A stretch of 64,000 nucleotides of DNA. Origin: Stenogyne calaminthoides. Its lineage: Eukaryota; Streptophyta; Magnoliopsida; Lamiales; Lamiaceae. The stretch spans positions 20,677,853 to 20,741,852 of the forward strand of contig JBBCBC010000002.1 in assembly GCA_037126765.1 (NCBI GenBank), in the 5' to 3' direction. Position 1 is the first letter of the stretch, and every line of letters begins with the position of its first letter. The notes below the pieces were generated by a model. That model was given only the letters and a program-made list of their open reading frames with translations. It did no database searches and was not told the DNA's origin. The position numbers were made by a program, and so were the translations under genes. This document shows positions 1-11,963 of this stretch, one piece after another.

Positions 1-1541
1 ATCCTTTTAGTTGACCTTCTTCACTTGCATCTGATCTGTTGAAGTTTCAAGCTCAGCTGATCTTTCCTTGTATATGTCTGATTTCCCTTCTGATCCTCCT
101 TGATCAGTTGAAGTTCCCCCTTCAACTGATATTTTTGTTTTTCCCATAGGTCGATGTATCCGATTTGTTGGAGTTTTAAGCTCGGTGATCTTCCTCATCC
201 GATCGACCGATGTATCGATTTGGTTGACCTAATCTGATTCTTCTCAAGTCAATCCAATTCTTGGAATAAGTGTTACCGCCAAAACTTAGTCTAGAATAGT
301 AGACTCTATTCCCTAAGTTGGCGCGATTTGACATGCGTAATTATCGTCCCGAATCTTTCGATATGTCAATCCGTAGTAAATTTATCCAATTATCGATCGG
401 CGTGATTCCTACATCATTTGTCTTTTGGTCTCTATTTCTCTAAAAGGTTTTGAGAACTTCGAAATTGCATTTGCACCCTTGCTTGGCCTCTATAAATTGG
501 ACCAATTGTTTTACACAACATAACCCATTCACCATACTTATCTTCTTTGTAGAATCATGTATCCTGGTGAACCCTTATTTCCGGTTAAACTTCCGGCAAA
601 CTCCTTTACCCCTTTTTCAATGATTTCAGCTTCTCAAATCAACCCTCTGCGTCCCTTATTGTTGTTCTCGTTATCATCAAAAAGATTTCACATACGATTG
701 TTGCAAAGCTTCTCTACCACCACTTGCCAACTGCTCTTTGTTGCCGAGAAGACACTTCTCCTAACCGTAAGCACCTTTGTGTGTCTATCGTTATGACGTA
801 CGAGCATCAACAGACTTAATCTGAAAATGAACGTGAGTTTGATATACGGTCTTGATCGGACAACGGTGATCTTCCTATATCAACTCACCATTTAATGTAA
901 TTTGGAGAGCCCAATTTGACTCTTTCTTAGGGCTCTGGCTTAAAAAATCCTATCAAGGCCGCTCTCGCTCCATTTTTCTTGATCTTGACCTGCGAGTGAA
1001 AGTTTGGAATTTTTTTTTTTTTTTTAAGCCTCTCTCACCCTTGTTAAGTGGGGGAAAATGAGAGCATCGGATTTAAAATCTCTCTCTCTCACTGCTCCAC
1101 TTGGGTTAGGATGAGGGTTTAGGGTTATAGGTTTAGGGTTTTTGGTTATCACTTATGTATTGACCTCCGGGTCCTTTGTACTTGTATCTTGTAATGTAAC
1201 CTGACCTTCGGGTCTTTATCAATGAAAAGTTCTATTATTCCATTGTTGTGTAAAATTCATGTATCCTTATGCGATTTTAAGCTTTAATCTTGTGAATACC
1301 ACTTGTGAATCTTGCTTGTTGAATATCAGCTTAATCGACTTACAAGGATGTAAAATAACCCAACTGATTTAATCAGATATTCCTTTTAAATTGAGCATTT
1401 CCTTTAATCTGATAAACCTTAAATCTGATCAGTTCCTTTAACCTGATAATCTTGTAAATCTGACCGATTTCTCACATCAGTTCCTTGACTGATCTTCTGA
1501 TCAGTTGAGATACCAAACTCAACTGATTCCTTTCATCCTGG
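1..1541 (-). mobile_element. Downstream (3') region of SIRE-like Copia-1, possibly interrupted
   Basis: This stretch lies after the RNase H stop codon of the minus-strand Copia. On the plus strand it carries many copies of GATCAGTTGA and related CTGAT motifs, at 1-240 and again at 1320-1540, which looks like one repetitive region split by the different sequence at about 270-1245. No LTR end is visible, so the 3' LTR of Copia-1 probably lies outside the window. No convincing coding sequence was found. Confidence 0.45.
270..1245 (+). mobile_element. Possible solo LTR, plus orientation
   Basis: The block separates two stretches of similar CTGAT-rich sequence. It has a TATA-like TCTATAAATTGG at about 490 and, near its right end, a transcript-end-like stretch (ATCAATGAAAAGTTCTATTA) typical of plant LTR R/U5 regions. 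The candidate ends TGTTACCG and ATTATTCCA are reasonable, but I could not find a matching target-site duplication, so the limits and the identity are tentative. A 79-codon open frame from 557 resembles nothing I know. Confidence 0.3.
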
Positions 1542-2360
1542 TTAGTCTCTTAACCAGCTGGTTCTGGAGATCATTCCATCAAACATTTTAGGTGCATTTT
1601 CTCCAAGATCCAGAAGTCCTAGCTCATTGCATAATTCTCTGAATCTGATCTCAGCTAGTGGCTTGGTTAGAATATCAGCTTTCTGTATATCAGTATGAAT
1701 CTTTTCCATTCTGATATTCTTCTTTTCAACATGATCTCTTATAAAATGGTGTCTGACATCCACATGCTTGCATCTTGTATGTAGAACGGGATTCTGAGTG
1801 ATTGCAATAGCACTATTACTATCACAGAAAATAGGTACATTGTTGGCTTCAATGTTATAATCCCTCAGCTGCTGACTAAGCCAGAGCAGTTGGGAACAAC
1901 AGCTTCCTGCAGCCATATATTCTGCTTCAGTAGTAGATGTCGCAACTGATGTCTGCTTTTTTGAAAACCACGAGATCAGTTTACTTCCTAAGAACTGACA
2001 AGTTCCTGAGGTGGATTTTCTGTCAATCTTGCAACCTCCATAATCAGAATCAGAATACCCACTAAGCTCTAGATTATCATCTGATGGGTAAAATAAACCA
2101 AGATTTACCGTCCCCTTTAGATACTTAAGAATCCGCTTAGCTGCTTCTAGGTGGCTTATCATTGGATTGCTCGAAATCGCACATACACCTATCATGAAGG
2201 TTATATCTGGTCTGCTGGCAGTCAGGTATAGTAGAGATCCAATGAGAGCCCTATATTCCTTCTGATTTGTTTTCTGACCATCCTCATCTGGATCCATCTT
2301 GAATCCAGTCATCATAGGAATTTTGGCTTCCTTACAATTTTGAACTCCAAACTTAGCCAA
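1542..2360 (-). pseudogene. Copia-1 RNase H and end of reverse transcriptase
   Basis: An open frame of 272 codons encodes the C-terminal third of a Copia pol polyprotein. Recognisable Copia motifs are TASRPDI, SDSDYGGCKIDRKSTSG, ATSTTEAEYMAAGSCC with the catalytic Glu, CDSNSAIA, the HVDVRHHFIRDHV stretch and a terminal ADILTKPLAE. The wording is closest to the SIRE/Maximus lineage. RNase H would degrade the RNA strand during cDNA synthesis. The frame is joined to upstream RT only by frameshifts, so the element is dead as a whole. Confidence 0.85.
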
Positions 2361-3190
2361 TAAATTCCTAGTGTACTTTTGGCGATGAATATCCCTTCTG
2401 TACTTTGCTTTACTTGAAGACCCAGAAAGTAATTCATCTGACCCATCATGGACATCTCGAACTTCCCTTGCATTAGTTTGCTGAATCTTTCACATAGACT
2501 CTTGTTAAGGGATCCAAAGATGATGTCGTCCACGTAGATCTGAACCATCATAATATCTTCTCCATCTTCTATTCTCGAATAAGGTTACTCGCTTTGTTCG
2601 CTTTTTAGTGAACCCACTTTCGATCAAGAATCGAGAGAGTATCATACCAAGCTCGAGGAGCTTGTTTTTAACCATAAAGAGCTTTTCTTAAACGGTACAC
2701 TTGGTTGCCCTTTTTTCAAAGCCCGGAGGTTGTTCGACATAAACTTCCTCTGCTAGTACCCCGTTTAAGAAAGCACTCTTTACGTCCATCTGATACACAG
2801 TGAGCCCTCTGTGGGAAGCATATGCCGAAAACAAATTAATGGCTTTTAAAGCGGCGGCGGTGCAAAGGTCTCATCATAATCAATTCCTTCTGATTGTGAA
2901 TACCCCTTAGCAACAAGTCTTGTCTTATTTACGTAATGACGTTTTTCTCATCTCTTTGTTCTTGAATACCCACTTCGTGCCAATAACGTCTTGATGACTT
3001 GGTCCGTGCCTACCGTTTCCAAACTTGATTTCTCTCGAATCGTTCGGCTCTTCCCGCATGGCTAGAATCCAAATTAAGGCCTTGTAGAGCTTCCTCTATT
3101 GTTGTTGGTTCCTTCATAGACGGATAACAAAGAATACATGGCACTTTCACCAACTGATGTCTAGTTTTAACTTTATCGAGATGGGTCTCC
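2312..3190 (-). pseudogene. Copia-1 reverse transcriptase, frameshifted
   Basis: The minus strand at 2312-2551 encodes the RT active-site block MMVQIYVDDIIFGS followed by FEMSMMGQMNYFLGLQVKQS, a Copia signature. From 2560 to 3190 the homologous RT start is visible only in short pieces in changing frames (for example the PGFE-like stretch near 2720). Many breaks fall in CGA/TCG-containing places where a Copia copy would be expected to have CTGA/TCAG. No intact product is possible as written. Confidence 0.8.
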
Positions 3191-3192
3191 GA

Positions 3193-3682
3193 TTATCGAG
3201 ATCGATTGGATGACCGGTTATCCAGTCCCTTCGCTCGATTTAAATCGGTTTGGAGAACATCGTCCGTTTCTGATAAAATTTCATTACTAGCGATTGGGAG
3301 TGGTGCTGAGTTATGATCCACTTGATAAGAACAAGTCTCAGCTGATGTTGGACTCATCATGTCTTTGATGTCTCGCTGTGGGAACTTCAGATGTTCCCCC
3401 TGAACCGGATGGTTCAGTTGATACTGTCTCAGCTGTATCAGCTTCTTCATCGACAGTTTTTCGTACCTTAGGATCTGAATGATCTGGTGAATCAGCTAGA
3501 TCTGGAATGTATATTGTTACAGTTTCTGATTCTTTTTCCTTGATCGTCAGCTGATCCATTTTCTGAACATCAGGTTCTTGTTGATCAGGTACATCTTGTT
3601 CTGCGATAGATTTCTCTTGTTCAGAAGATGCTTCATCAAAGACTACATGGGGTGTTTCTTCCACAAGTAGGGTTAAATGCAT
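3193..3682 (-). pseudogene. Copia-1 linker between integrase and RT
   Basis: Two overlapping minus frames encode an acidic, Ser/Thr/Pro-rich stretch (EASSEQEKSIAEQDVPDQQE, then DSPDHSDPKVRKT). This is the variable hinge that joins the integrase C-terminus to RT in Copia polyproteins. The position fits: integrase lies at 3673-4232 and RT below 3190. The frame changes near 3340-3450, so it is broken. Confidence 0.6.
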
Positions 3683-4232
3683 TGTAAACCCCGAAAAGCC
3701 TTGCTAGATGAGGAATATCCTAAGAATATACCCTCATCTGACTTGGCCTCAAAAGTCTTCAACTGACTCTTCCCATTGTTGTGTATGAAACACTTACACC
3801 CAAAAACATGGAAGTAAGAGACACGAGGTTTTCTGTCCTTCCACAGTTCATAGGGTGTTTTGTAGTGAGCCTTAGTCAGAAGACATATGTTCTGAGAATG
3901 GCATGCAAGTTGTTGATTATACGCTTGAAAACGGCTTGGTATTGCATGTTCACCTAACATCGTCTGCGGCGAAATTTCTTTGAGAGTTCTGTTCCTCCGC
4001 TCACATTTCTCCATTTTGTTGTATGTCCTTGCACCGATGTTTCATGTTGTATACCAAACTTAGAGCAAAAATCAGTAATAAAAGAGTTCAGAAATTCTGT
4101 ACCTTTATCTGATCTGATTTTTACTACGCTGACACCCTTCTCATTTTGTAATCGTTTTAGCAGCTCGGGTATCTTTGTTGTCGTCTCATTCTTCTTATGT
4201 AAGAATATAACCCGTAAACTTGGAATAGTCAT
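3673..4232 (-). pseudogene. Copia-1 integrase fragments
   Basis: Minus-strand frames at 3954-4232 and 3673-4014 carry the DDE integrase core: KIRSDKGTEFLNSF holds the second Asp, and the MEKCERRNRTLKE stretch corresponds to the GVVERKNRTL region with the catalytic Glu. It is followed by HYKTPYELWKDRKP and VFGCKCFIHNN, typical of the Copia integrase C-terminus. The frame changes between the pieces, and the Val-Glu-Arg context is altered. The enzyme would insert cDNA into the genome; this copy is inactive. Confidence 0.8.
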
Positions 4233-4238
4233 CCACGA

Positions 4239-4932
4239 TTACGGAGTATATTTTAGTCCGTTGAGATCGAGTGTAATCGGGTCCGAATAGATCCATATGA
4301 AGGCAATTTTCAAGATTAGATTACCGGATCTTTGTCCCGGAATTCCTTTGAATGAAACTTTGACTGTTTTTTCCTTCCGACATGCAAGATATGTCTGATC
4401 CTTTGAAAATACTTCATTCGGAAGTCCTTCCACTAGAGACATCCTTGCAATCTTATTAAGAGTTTTAAAGTTCAGATGGCTCATTCTTTTGTGCCAGAGC
4501 CAACTGCTACTTTTGGAACTCTTGACAATCAGGCATGCATTTCTTGGGCAAATTGTTCCAATCACCGTGTAGATCGTCCCTTTCCTTGAACCGATTAGCA
4601 AAATCTATTGAGTGGCTCGATTCTTGATAGTGCATTGATCGACGAGAACTCAACACCGAATTTGTTGTCGCAGAATGAAACCGATATAAGGTTGTGCTTG
4701 GACCTTCGACATACGAGACTCCAGTTACTTGTGCATCATCATTCTCTAAGGTTCCGAACCCTTTGGTATAACCAAAGTTATCATCACCGAAGAGTACACG
4801 CGGGCCTTTCTGTTCTATGTAAGAGCTGAGGAGATGTTTGCTTCCAGTCATGTGCCTTGAGCATCCACTATCGATGTACCAGATAGTTGCTTGCACACCT
4901 CCTTTGTTGGCCAGACCCACGCGAACCTGCAA
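4239..4932 (-). pseudogene. Copia-1 protease and GAG-pre-integrase domain
   Basis: The minus strand at 4507-4932 encodes IWYIDSGCSRHMTGSKHLL, the retrotransposon aspartic protease active-site region (here DSG), and VLFGDDNFGYTKGFGTL. At 4239-4601 the GAG-pre-integrase motif LWHKRMSHLNFKTLNKIA follows, with a degenerate zinc-binding Cys. These are consecutive domains of a Copia polyprotein in changed frames. The wording is closest to SIRE-type elements. Confidence 0.8.
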
Positions 4933-6014
4933 TCAGATTAGGCTTTAGGTACCCCTTTTGGATTGGGTCCTGAGGGGTTAGGATTAGTTTTGGGGATCCA
5001 TACAAACAGAACACTTCTATTGTGATCATTTAGATCAGAAGGCCTGATTTGTCTCCCATACCTGTCAACATAATCATACGTCTCTTTATATGCTTTCTGT
5101 TTTGTATGATTATTAGTGTGAACCTTGGATGAATTAGAAGATTTGGGATTTATCTTTTCTGTTTGTCTTCTTCTTATCCAGTGTGGTTCAAAAAGAAATG
5201 ACCTAGATTTCGATTATAGGGGTAGTAATCGATTGCTACCATCAAAAGATTCATATCTTTTCGCATAGGTGGTTTTTTGCGGTTTACGGAGCATGCTTAT
5301 TAGGCAGCTGACCTTGATTGGGTCTCAGATTGTACTTCCCTTTTTACGAGTTGTCTTTTTCGATTCTGATCCGTTGATTAGGTTGAGGTTTCTTCAGAAG
5401 AACTGGGTTCTTCTGTTGATTCCTCGGCTGATGCTTTACCAGTTGGGGTCCATTTATGTTCCCCTTCTGGTTAAGCACCTGCCTTACCTGCTCAACTGGT
5501 CCTTTTCCCTTATTAGATACATGTTTGGCTTTTGGTGTATCTTTGTCAGAAATTCGTCTGATTACACCTTTTTTAGATGAATCGGTAGGGGCTTTTGAGG
5601 ATGTGGAGGGTTCTCATAGCCAAGTCCTTCTTATTAATCGTTGTTCGAAAATAGGCGTTCATGTCTTGAACGGTTTTAGATGATTTTGAAAAAACCTCTA
5701 TTTTCTTACGCAGATTATCCTCAGATGATTTTAGACTTTCATGCTTTTGGAACAGCTCATCGAATTTTCCTTGTAGGATTTTGAAGTCATCGACTTCTTT
5801 GTTTGTTAATTAATCGATCTTTGATCTGCTTCTCTGATCGAGGGGCTTTAACTTCGAGAATTTTAAATTCCTCGGTTGCCTTCCGAAAGCGATTTCAAAT
5901 GATCTAAGTTCGAGAGGCTTTATCGAGATCATTTTTCTTTAAGAAGTGATTATTTACGGTCCTCGACTTATCATTTTCAAATTTCCACTATAGCATAAGT
6001 GTCTCATTGCATTG
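4933..6014 (-). pseudogene. Copia-1 gag remnant
   Basis: This is where gag should lie, between the protease and the 5' LTR. The minus strand gives only short frames rich in Lys/Glu/Asp with many stops, for example around 5650-5900. A possible zinc-knuckle remnant is near 5170-5220. I assign it to gag by position; the sequence alone would not identify it. Confidence 0.45.
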
Positions 6015-7466
6015 GAGAGATCCTCAAGCAATTGCTCGAGAGTAGAAAAAACCCAAGAACGGAAAAATACCATGTAATGCATATAAAATAAAGTGAGGGC
6101 GAGTGATTCCAATTTTTTTTTTTTTTTTTTAAGAACGATGTGTGTTTTGCTTATAATCGAATGCATAAGGCAAGTAATAACATAAAGCATAAAAAGAACA
6201 CACAATTTTATAGTGGGTTCGGACAACTCGTCCTACATCCACTTTTTTCTTCATAGGGCAATCGACTTAACCAATCGGACTTAGTTTACCGTGTTAGTCC
6301 AACACCCAACAGATGTTTACCGAGTTCACACTCAAAGCGGGACTTATCACCCTCACGGGATCGCTTATAGATGTTTAATGAAGTTCTCACTCAAACGGGA
6401 CTTATCACCCTCACGGGATTGCTATAGATGTTTACTGAGTTCTCTCACTCAAACGGGACTTATCACCCTCACGGGATTGCTTATAGATGTTTATCGAGTT
6501 CCCACTCACCTACAAACTTAACCTATCAAACCGATTTGGGTAAGGTTTGTTTGGTTTCAACTAGGGTGAGATTTTCCCTTACATTTGTTTAGCCTCAATG
6601 CTAAGGATGGGAAAATCTCTCTAAGCTTAGGATATGGCATTTTTTGCTAGATACAATGAAGAACACTCTTGGGTAAATTTGGATATGTAATGCTCTGTGT
6701 TCTTGAATGGAGTTGCTTGAATATTTGGCTTTTAATTTCACTTTGCGGATCCTCCATCATCTTCTTTTGAAGCTAGTGCAATGTATTTTATAGTGTGGAT
6801 TTGAATATTACCGTTGGAGAGTAATATTCAAATCCATACTAATAATCTTCCAAATTTTCTTTGTCCTTTTTTTGTTTGTTGTTTGCGGCTTTATGTCACA
6901 TCCATATATGTTGTTATCTTCTTATTGATCACCGCTTTTGTGTGTCTAATCGGATCGTCATTTCATTTGAAATCTTTCATCATCGCTTCGATTCTCGGAT
7001 TGCATCTCTCGATCACGCATCGATTCGGCCTCAAAGATAACTGATTCGACTGGTGATCGATTTATCTGGTGATCTATTCTTGCCTGATTGATCATTACCT
7101 GGCGATCCGATTCTGGGCTATGAATCGATTCGATCACAGATGAATCAAAGACAAATGTCAAGATCATTACATCAACCTTTGCATCAATTTTTCTTTGCAT
7201 CAAGATCAGATCGGCATTTCTTCTTCAAAAATCAGCATGTTTCTTCTTGTTCAGCTCATCAGTTTACTCGGAACTCATCCTACTCATCTGATCTTGATCA
7301 GCCTCGTCTGCAGTCTCGTCTAATCTCGATCATCTTCATCTGATTTCGTGAGTTCCCCCTCAATTTGTTCTCTCGTTCCCCCTCAACTTGTTATCTGTAG
7401 ATTATCTTAAATAACACAAATTGATAATATTTTGGCATAATTAATCAAAACTAAAATATCCCAACA
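6015..7466 (-). mobile_element. Family-A LTR, probable 5' LTR of Copia-1
   Basis: The sequence is homologous to the LTRs at 24126-29849 and, inverted, 62150-63986. It shares the GTTCGG...CCTACATCCAC block (6208-6242), tandem repeats of the GGGACTTATCACCCTCACGG type (6340-6500), the TTTGAATATTACCGTTGGAG segment near 6800 and the right end AAAATATCCCAACA. The right end at 7466 is exact: pararetroviral sequence starts at 7467, as the copy at 18600 shows. The left end is not clean; no TGTTGGTCCC start is visible, so about 6015 is approximate. Orientation is minus, like the Copia-1 body. Confidence 0.7.
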
Positions 7467-7715
7467 TTTATTCTATCAGAATGTTAAGCATTCTCACACT
7501 TGGTTGATAAAAATTTGTGAGAATATCAACAGGAATCAAATTCCTAACAGGCTTATTTCTTGGTGGGGAAATTTTGGTGCAATGGCAGATATTTTGCCTG
7601 AAGAGATTAAATCTCTATTGGAAGAATATTCTATTATTTCTTCTTCCTTAAAATCTCATAATATAAGTGGTAAAACTACTTGTATGTTTTTTGTTGATTT
7701 CGGAATCCCATGGGT
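7467..7715 (+). pseudogene. Endogenous pararetrovirus fragment, copy 1
   Basis: The plus frame starting near 7504 contains NRLISWWGNFG and FFVDFGIPWVWK, which resemble the region upstream of the coat protein in caulimovirid polyproteins. An almost identical stretch lies at 18600-18850, where it is in its proper viral context. Here it is cut on the left by the family-A LTR and on the right by gypsy LTR sequence, which contributes the last 25 or so codons of the open frame. It is an old, non-functional genomic copy. Confidence 0.65.
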
Positions 7716-9395
7716 CTGGAAATTGACACGTGTTTTGCAACACACTAACCTCTCAAGTATAAGAGGGTCGTTGAAGTGCCCGGTTTAATATTAATCCACG
7801 GGACTAGGTGTGGAATATAGCCCAATTGCTATGTGTCGGTGCGGGATTATAGATGTAACATGTTTGGTAAAATAAAAGCAAGCAATAATCAACAAGTTAA
7901 ACAAAGATCAAATAATAAACTAGCAAGCTAAGAGAAAGCAATTAAATAGCAAACGATTTTGTTTATTAGCGAGAGAAGATGTGCTCGGGTGTTTTTCCTT
8001 GTGAGACGATTGTCAAAAGATCAATTATGGTGTTTGCCTCTATTTCCGGTTATTCCATAAGGGCGATCACTACACATATACCATTCTCGTACTTGGTAAG
8101 CCTAGGGTATGATATCGTTTTAAATCCTAGGGTCGAGAGGTGAATCTCCCTTTGCTAGCTCGGGTAATTGCACGGATATGATCCTCTAATTAACTAACTA
8201 CTCACTACCCACTCAAGGTTTTAACTTAAGAAGACAAATTAGGGGGGGTTCTCAAGTACCTACCCAACTCTCATTGCGATAGAACCTAATAGACTCCAAT
8301 TCGGATGAATTAAACCAATACACATATGCCTAAACCCGTCTACCCAACTCTCGGTTAAAATAAACTAGCAAAAGCACACAAGCTAATAGAAAAACCACCC
8401 AAATAGAACAAGTAAATTCCCCTAATCTAAAGGATAACCATCAATAGAGATGAACAACCATAATCAAAGCAATTAAACAATCATCACCACAATTCCAAAC
8501 ACTCAAACACTAATAACCTTAGCCCATGGTGCACAAGGCAAAACCCATGGCTAAACAACAAGAAATCAAAGAACCCATATCAAAATAAGCTACAGATAAA
8601 CAAAAGAAAGAAAGAGACACCTTACTATTGAAGTTCAAGCACCAAACCATAAAAAATCCATCAATACTCCTTGATTTCTTGCTCAAAACTGAAAATGAAA
8701 CTATATCTATGCTATTCTATAAGGATCTATACTATCTATGGTAGCAAAATTGAAAAATAGGAAAAAGTATTAGTTGCAGCTCTAAACAGTATCACTTGCT
8801 ATCTTCCCCTTCACTCCCTATTGCTGTTGAATGATAAAAAAAATGAATTTTGACCTTTTTATATGATTTTGAATCCTCTGGCACGTGTCCCTAGGTCAGA
8901 AATGGGGACCTCAGATATTTTGGCTTGCTCGACTAGAGCAAGTGTAAAATTGCGCACACGTTTTCTTTCTTCAGGCTGCTCGACTCGAGCAGTGTTGCTC
9001 GACCAAAATTGGGTCGAGCAACTCAAAACTTCGGATTTTAAGGGAGGTTAGCATGCTTGCTCGACTCGAGCAGCAGGTCAAGCAACTGCAGGTCATGCAG
9101 CTTCGGTCGTTGTTTTATTCATAACTTGAGCTCCCGAACTCCGATTGACTTGGTTCTTTTTGCGTTGCGAACCTCACTTAAAGCTCTTTCACATGGTTCT
9201 ATATTTGACTTGACTCCAAATAATATTGATCTCATGTTTTGCTTCCTAAATCCTCAATTTTCCTACAAAGATAGTAAAACAAAAATCTTTCTCATTTCAA
9301 GTGCAATTAGTCCAAATTGAGCAATAAAAATATGAAATTGGGTCAAGAGTGAGCAAGAAAAGCACATAAATCTCAAGCAAAATCACCACTAATCA
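7716..9395 (-). mobile_element. Ty3/gypsy-type LTR, copy 1
   Basis: In minus orientation the block starts with TGATTAGTGGTGATTTTGC, directly after a purine-rich tract with TTTAAGTTTGGGAGGGT, a classic polypurine tract of plant Ty3/gypsy (Athila/Tat-like) elements. So this is the 3' LTR of a minus-strand gypsy element of which only a few dozen internal bases remain (9396-9453). The LTR has several TGCTCGA/TCGAGCA inverted motifs at 8930-9080. The low-coordinate end is approximate. No coding sequence; the second copy is at 18850-21837. Confidence 0.65.
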
Positions 9396-9453
9396 ACCCT
9401 CCCAAACTTAAAGATTTGCTTGTCCCCAAGCAAAGAAAAAGAAAACTAAGGGG
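9396..9453 (-). other. Gypsy polypurine tract and internal stub
   Basis: The minus strand reads ...TTGCTTGGGGACAAGCAAAT then CTTTAAGTTTGGGAGGGT, immediately upstream of the LTR start. This arrangement is common in plant Ty3/gypsy elements. Only this stub of the internal domain remains before the Copia-2 LTR starts. Confidence 0.65.
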
Positions 9454-10370
9454 TGATTGGTTGAGATTCAAATAGTGATCCAAGTTCAAGTTCAAGACAA
9501 GACAAGTCAACTTTTGTCAATCAAACTCTTCACCACTTCAAGCAACATCAATATTCGTCCTTTCTTCTTAACCACTAACACTTCTATGTTCAATGTTGTC
9601 TTTGATGTTGTTGACTGCAGGTTGACGATCTATGTTATTCTGCAAGATTCCAGAAGGTTCCACAAGCTTCAAGAATCGAGTAGAAGGGACTAGATCAGGC
9701 GGTTGTTTTCAGAAGATTGGAGAAGACCCACTACCTGGGCAGTTACAAAGATCATGGGAGAGTGGATTGAAGAGTTTCTAGATCCTTCAAGGAGGCTCTA
9801 GTAAGGCGACACAAAGTCTATAAATAGAAGACCTTGATGTTCACATCAAGTGCCGAGCATTGCCATTAATGGTGTGTTGTTTAGTCGAAGCAACAACTAA
9901 GCATCAACTGTAGAGTGTGTGAGTGCATCCAGAGTGATAGGGTCGTTGTTGTGGAGTTATTTTACCATAGAGAGTAATTGTAGGGTTTACAATACCTCGA
10001 GTTGGTGCTAGATTTATTTTATGTGGAGTGTTAGTCTTGGTGTTAGATAGTTTCACACTCATAGAACAGGTCACCTTTGGTAGTGTAGAAATACACCTAG
10101 CCTTTAGATCATATGCTTGATCTTGTTTCAAGGGGATTCGATTTGTGAACCTCTTTGTATTCATTATTTTGATAAATAGTGATTTCGGCCATAAGGCTTC
10201 ACAATCTATATTGATATAGATTGTGCAAAGTCTTTTTAATTTCGTGTGTTGTGTTTCTGAGTCTTCCGCTGTTTCTGTTTTTTAATTGTTACTTTGAGTG
10301 TTCCAACATTCTGTGTAACATTACTCTGATTTTACTAAACACAACCCCGTGTCTTTCATACACACTTTCA
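9454..10370 (+). mobile_element. Copia-2 5' LTR
   Basis: The block starts TGATTGGTTGAG and ends CACACTTTCA, directly followed by a primer-binding site. It contains TCTATAAATAGAAG (9818-9831), a good TATA box, and the CAAGTGCCGAGC region downstream. A second copy of the LTR is at 21896-22830, there followed by pararetroviral DNA and not by a Copia body. The right end is certain. The left end is inferred from the TG dinucleotide because flanking gypsy DNA is duplicated with it. Confidence 0.75.
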
Positions 10371-10388
10371 ATTGGCACCAGAGCCAAA
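10371..10388 (+). other. Copia-2 primer-binding site
   Basis: ATTGGCACCAGAGCC follows the LTR end directly. TGGNACCAGAGC is the usual plant LTR-retrotransposon site for initiator Met-tRNA priming (TGGTATCAGAGC type). This fixes the orientation of Copia-2 as plus. Confidence 0.8.
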
Positions 10389-10436
10389 ACTTGATTTTAC
10401 TAAGTTAGATCCTGTGTCAAGTGTGTTGTTTTTGTT

Positions 10437-11370
10437 ATGGCGATGGAATATCCACTTACTCCACAAAGTTTGAGACCACCAATCCTTGATGGTACAAACT
10501 ATGCCTATTGGAAACCAAAGATGAGGATGTACATCAAGTTAATTGATGAACGTGCCTGGAGAAGTATACTTTCAGGATGGACGACACCTCCTAAGAATGC
10601 TGCAGATGAAGAAGGAGAAGTTAAAATCAAACGCGAACTGGATTGGACTAATGAAGAAAGTACAACTGCTAGCTACAATTCTAAAGCTTTGAATGCAATA
10701 TTCACATCAGTTGATATTACTATGTTCAAGATCATATCAACATGTGTTACTGCAAAATAAGCTTGGGATAGATTGCAAGAGCACAATGAAGGTTCGGATA
10801 GTGTTCGAAGGTCCAGACTTCGAATGCTTGGGACAAAGTTCGAGAACTTGAAGATGAAAGAGGATGAAACAATTTCTTTCTACAATGAACGGATCACTGA
10901 AATTGCAAATGAAGCTCAATCTCTTGGAGATCCCATCTCCAATGTGAGGTTGGTTCATAAGATTTTGCGTACTGTACCTAAGCGCTTCGATGCAAAAATT
11001 TGTGCAATTGAAGAGGCAAGGGATACAGATACACTAAGTCAAAATGAATTGATCAGCATCCTACGTGCATATGAGATGAATACAACTGAGAAGGATGGCA
11101 AAGCTGATGCAAAGAAAGTGGTGGTGTTCAAAGATTAAACGTCTTCGAATGCTGAGCAAATGCCTATTGTGACTAAAGCTGATTCAGAGGATGATGTTGC
11201 TGACATATGTTCCAACCCCGAGGAGTACATTGCTTTTATGACAAGGCAATTCAAAGCTCTTATGAAAAAGAGGAATAGCAAATTCAAAGGCAACATTCAA
11301 CCAAAGATTCAGATTAACAACTCTCCACAATCCTTTGAAAAGAAAGGTAATGTGTTCCAACTAAGGCAAA
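10437..11370 (+). pseudogene. Copia-2 gag (UBN2-type), with stops
   Basis: The ATG at 10437 follows the primer site by about 50 bases. The first 107 codons read like Copia gag: PPILDGTNYAYWKPKMRMYI is the N-terminal signature, then an in-frame TAA at 10758-10760 interrupts it directly before AWDRLQEHNEG. The frame continues to about 11136 with KILRTVPKRFDAK and AIEEARDTDTLSQNELISIL, both typical of UBN2 gag. A second stop at 11136-11138 and a further open stretch (11160-11370) follow. No zinc knuckle, protease or pol remain: the element is cut near 11370-11400, where minus-strand Copia-3 leader sequence begins. Confidence 0.8.
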
Positions 11371-11379
11371 TTGGTACTG

Positions 11380-11950
11380 GAATCAAAGGCCCCCTTTTGC
11401 TCGAATTGGTTCGAAACCAGAGGCAATGCGCACTGCCACTAGTTTGTCTTGATTCGGGTGGCGCGCCACTTGGAATCGAATTGAAAATGGACACAAGGGT
11501 CAAACTTCGAAAAGATTCAAGCGACGTGTCTTAAATCGAGGTGAATCGGTGGCGCACCGTCGCGAATCAAGATGAAAACCAGAGGAATCGCATCTCAAAT
11601 GCAACGAGGACGAAGAAGGCACAATCGGGAAAGGTGGGCCTGCGCGACCGGCGTGAGTTGCGGCCCAAGGTCGCCAGCTCGAGCGCCATCGCTGTGGCCC
11701 ACGAAACTAGAAGAATACGGTGGCGGAGGCGGGAGGGTTTCTCCCAGAGAAACCCTAGCTTTTGGGTGTGTTGAAGACGAAGATAAAGAGGTCGAACAAA
11801 AACAAATAGGGGTGTGTCTCATCTAATGAGTGTGCCCCAACAAACAAATACATACATATGGTGCGGTCAACTCACGCGGCCGCACCAAGAGTTTATAAAA
11901 AAAATTAATTTTATAAATCTTAATTTATGCAATCAATTAAAGAGCCTGAA
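11380..11950 (-). other. GC-rich leader of Copia-3
   Basis: In minus orientation this segment follows the Copia-3 primer-binding site, so it should be the untranslated leader before gag. It is strikingly GC-rich at 11400-11800 compared with its surroundings and contains a GAGAAACCCTAGC telo-box-like motif near 11750 and GGCGCGCC at 11459. Short open frames exist on both strands, but none resembles gag. A captured piece of host gene sequence is possible but unproven. Confidence 0.45.
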
Positions 11951-11962
11951 GCTCTGATACCA
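11951..11962 (-). other. Copia-3 primer-binding site
   Basis: The minus strand reads TGGTATCAGAGC, an exact match to the initiator Met-tRNA primer site of plant LTR retrotransposons, one base inside the LTR end at 11964. Confidence 0.9.
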
Positions 11963-11963
11963 C

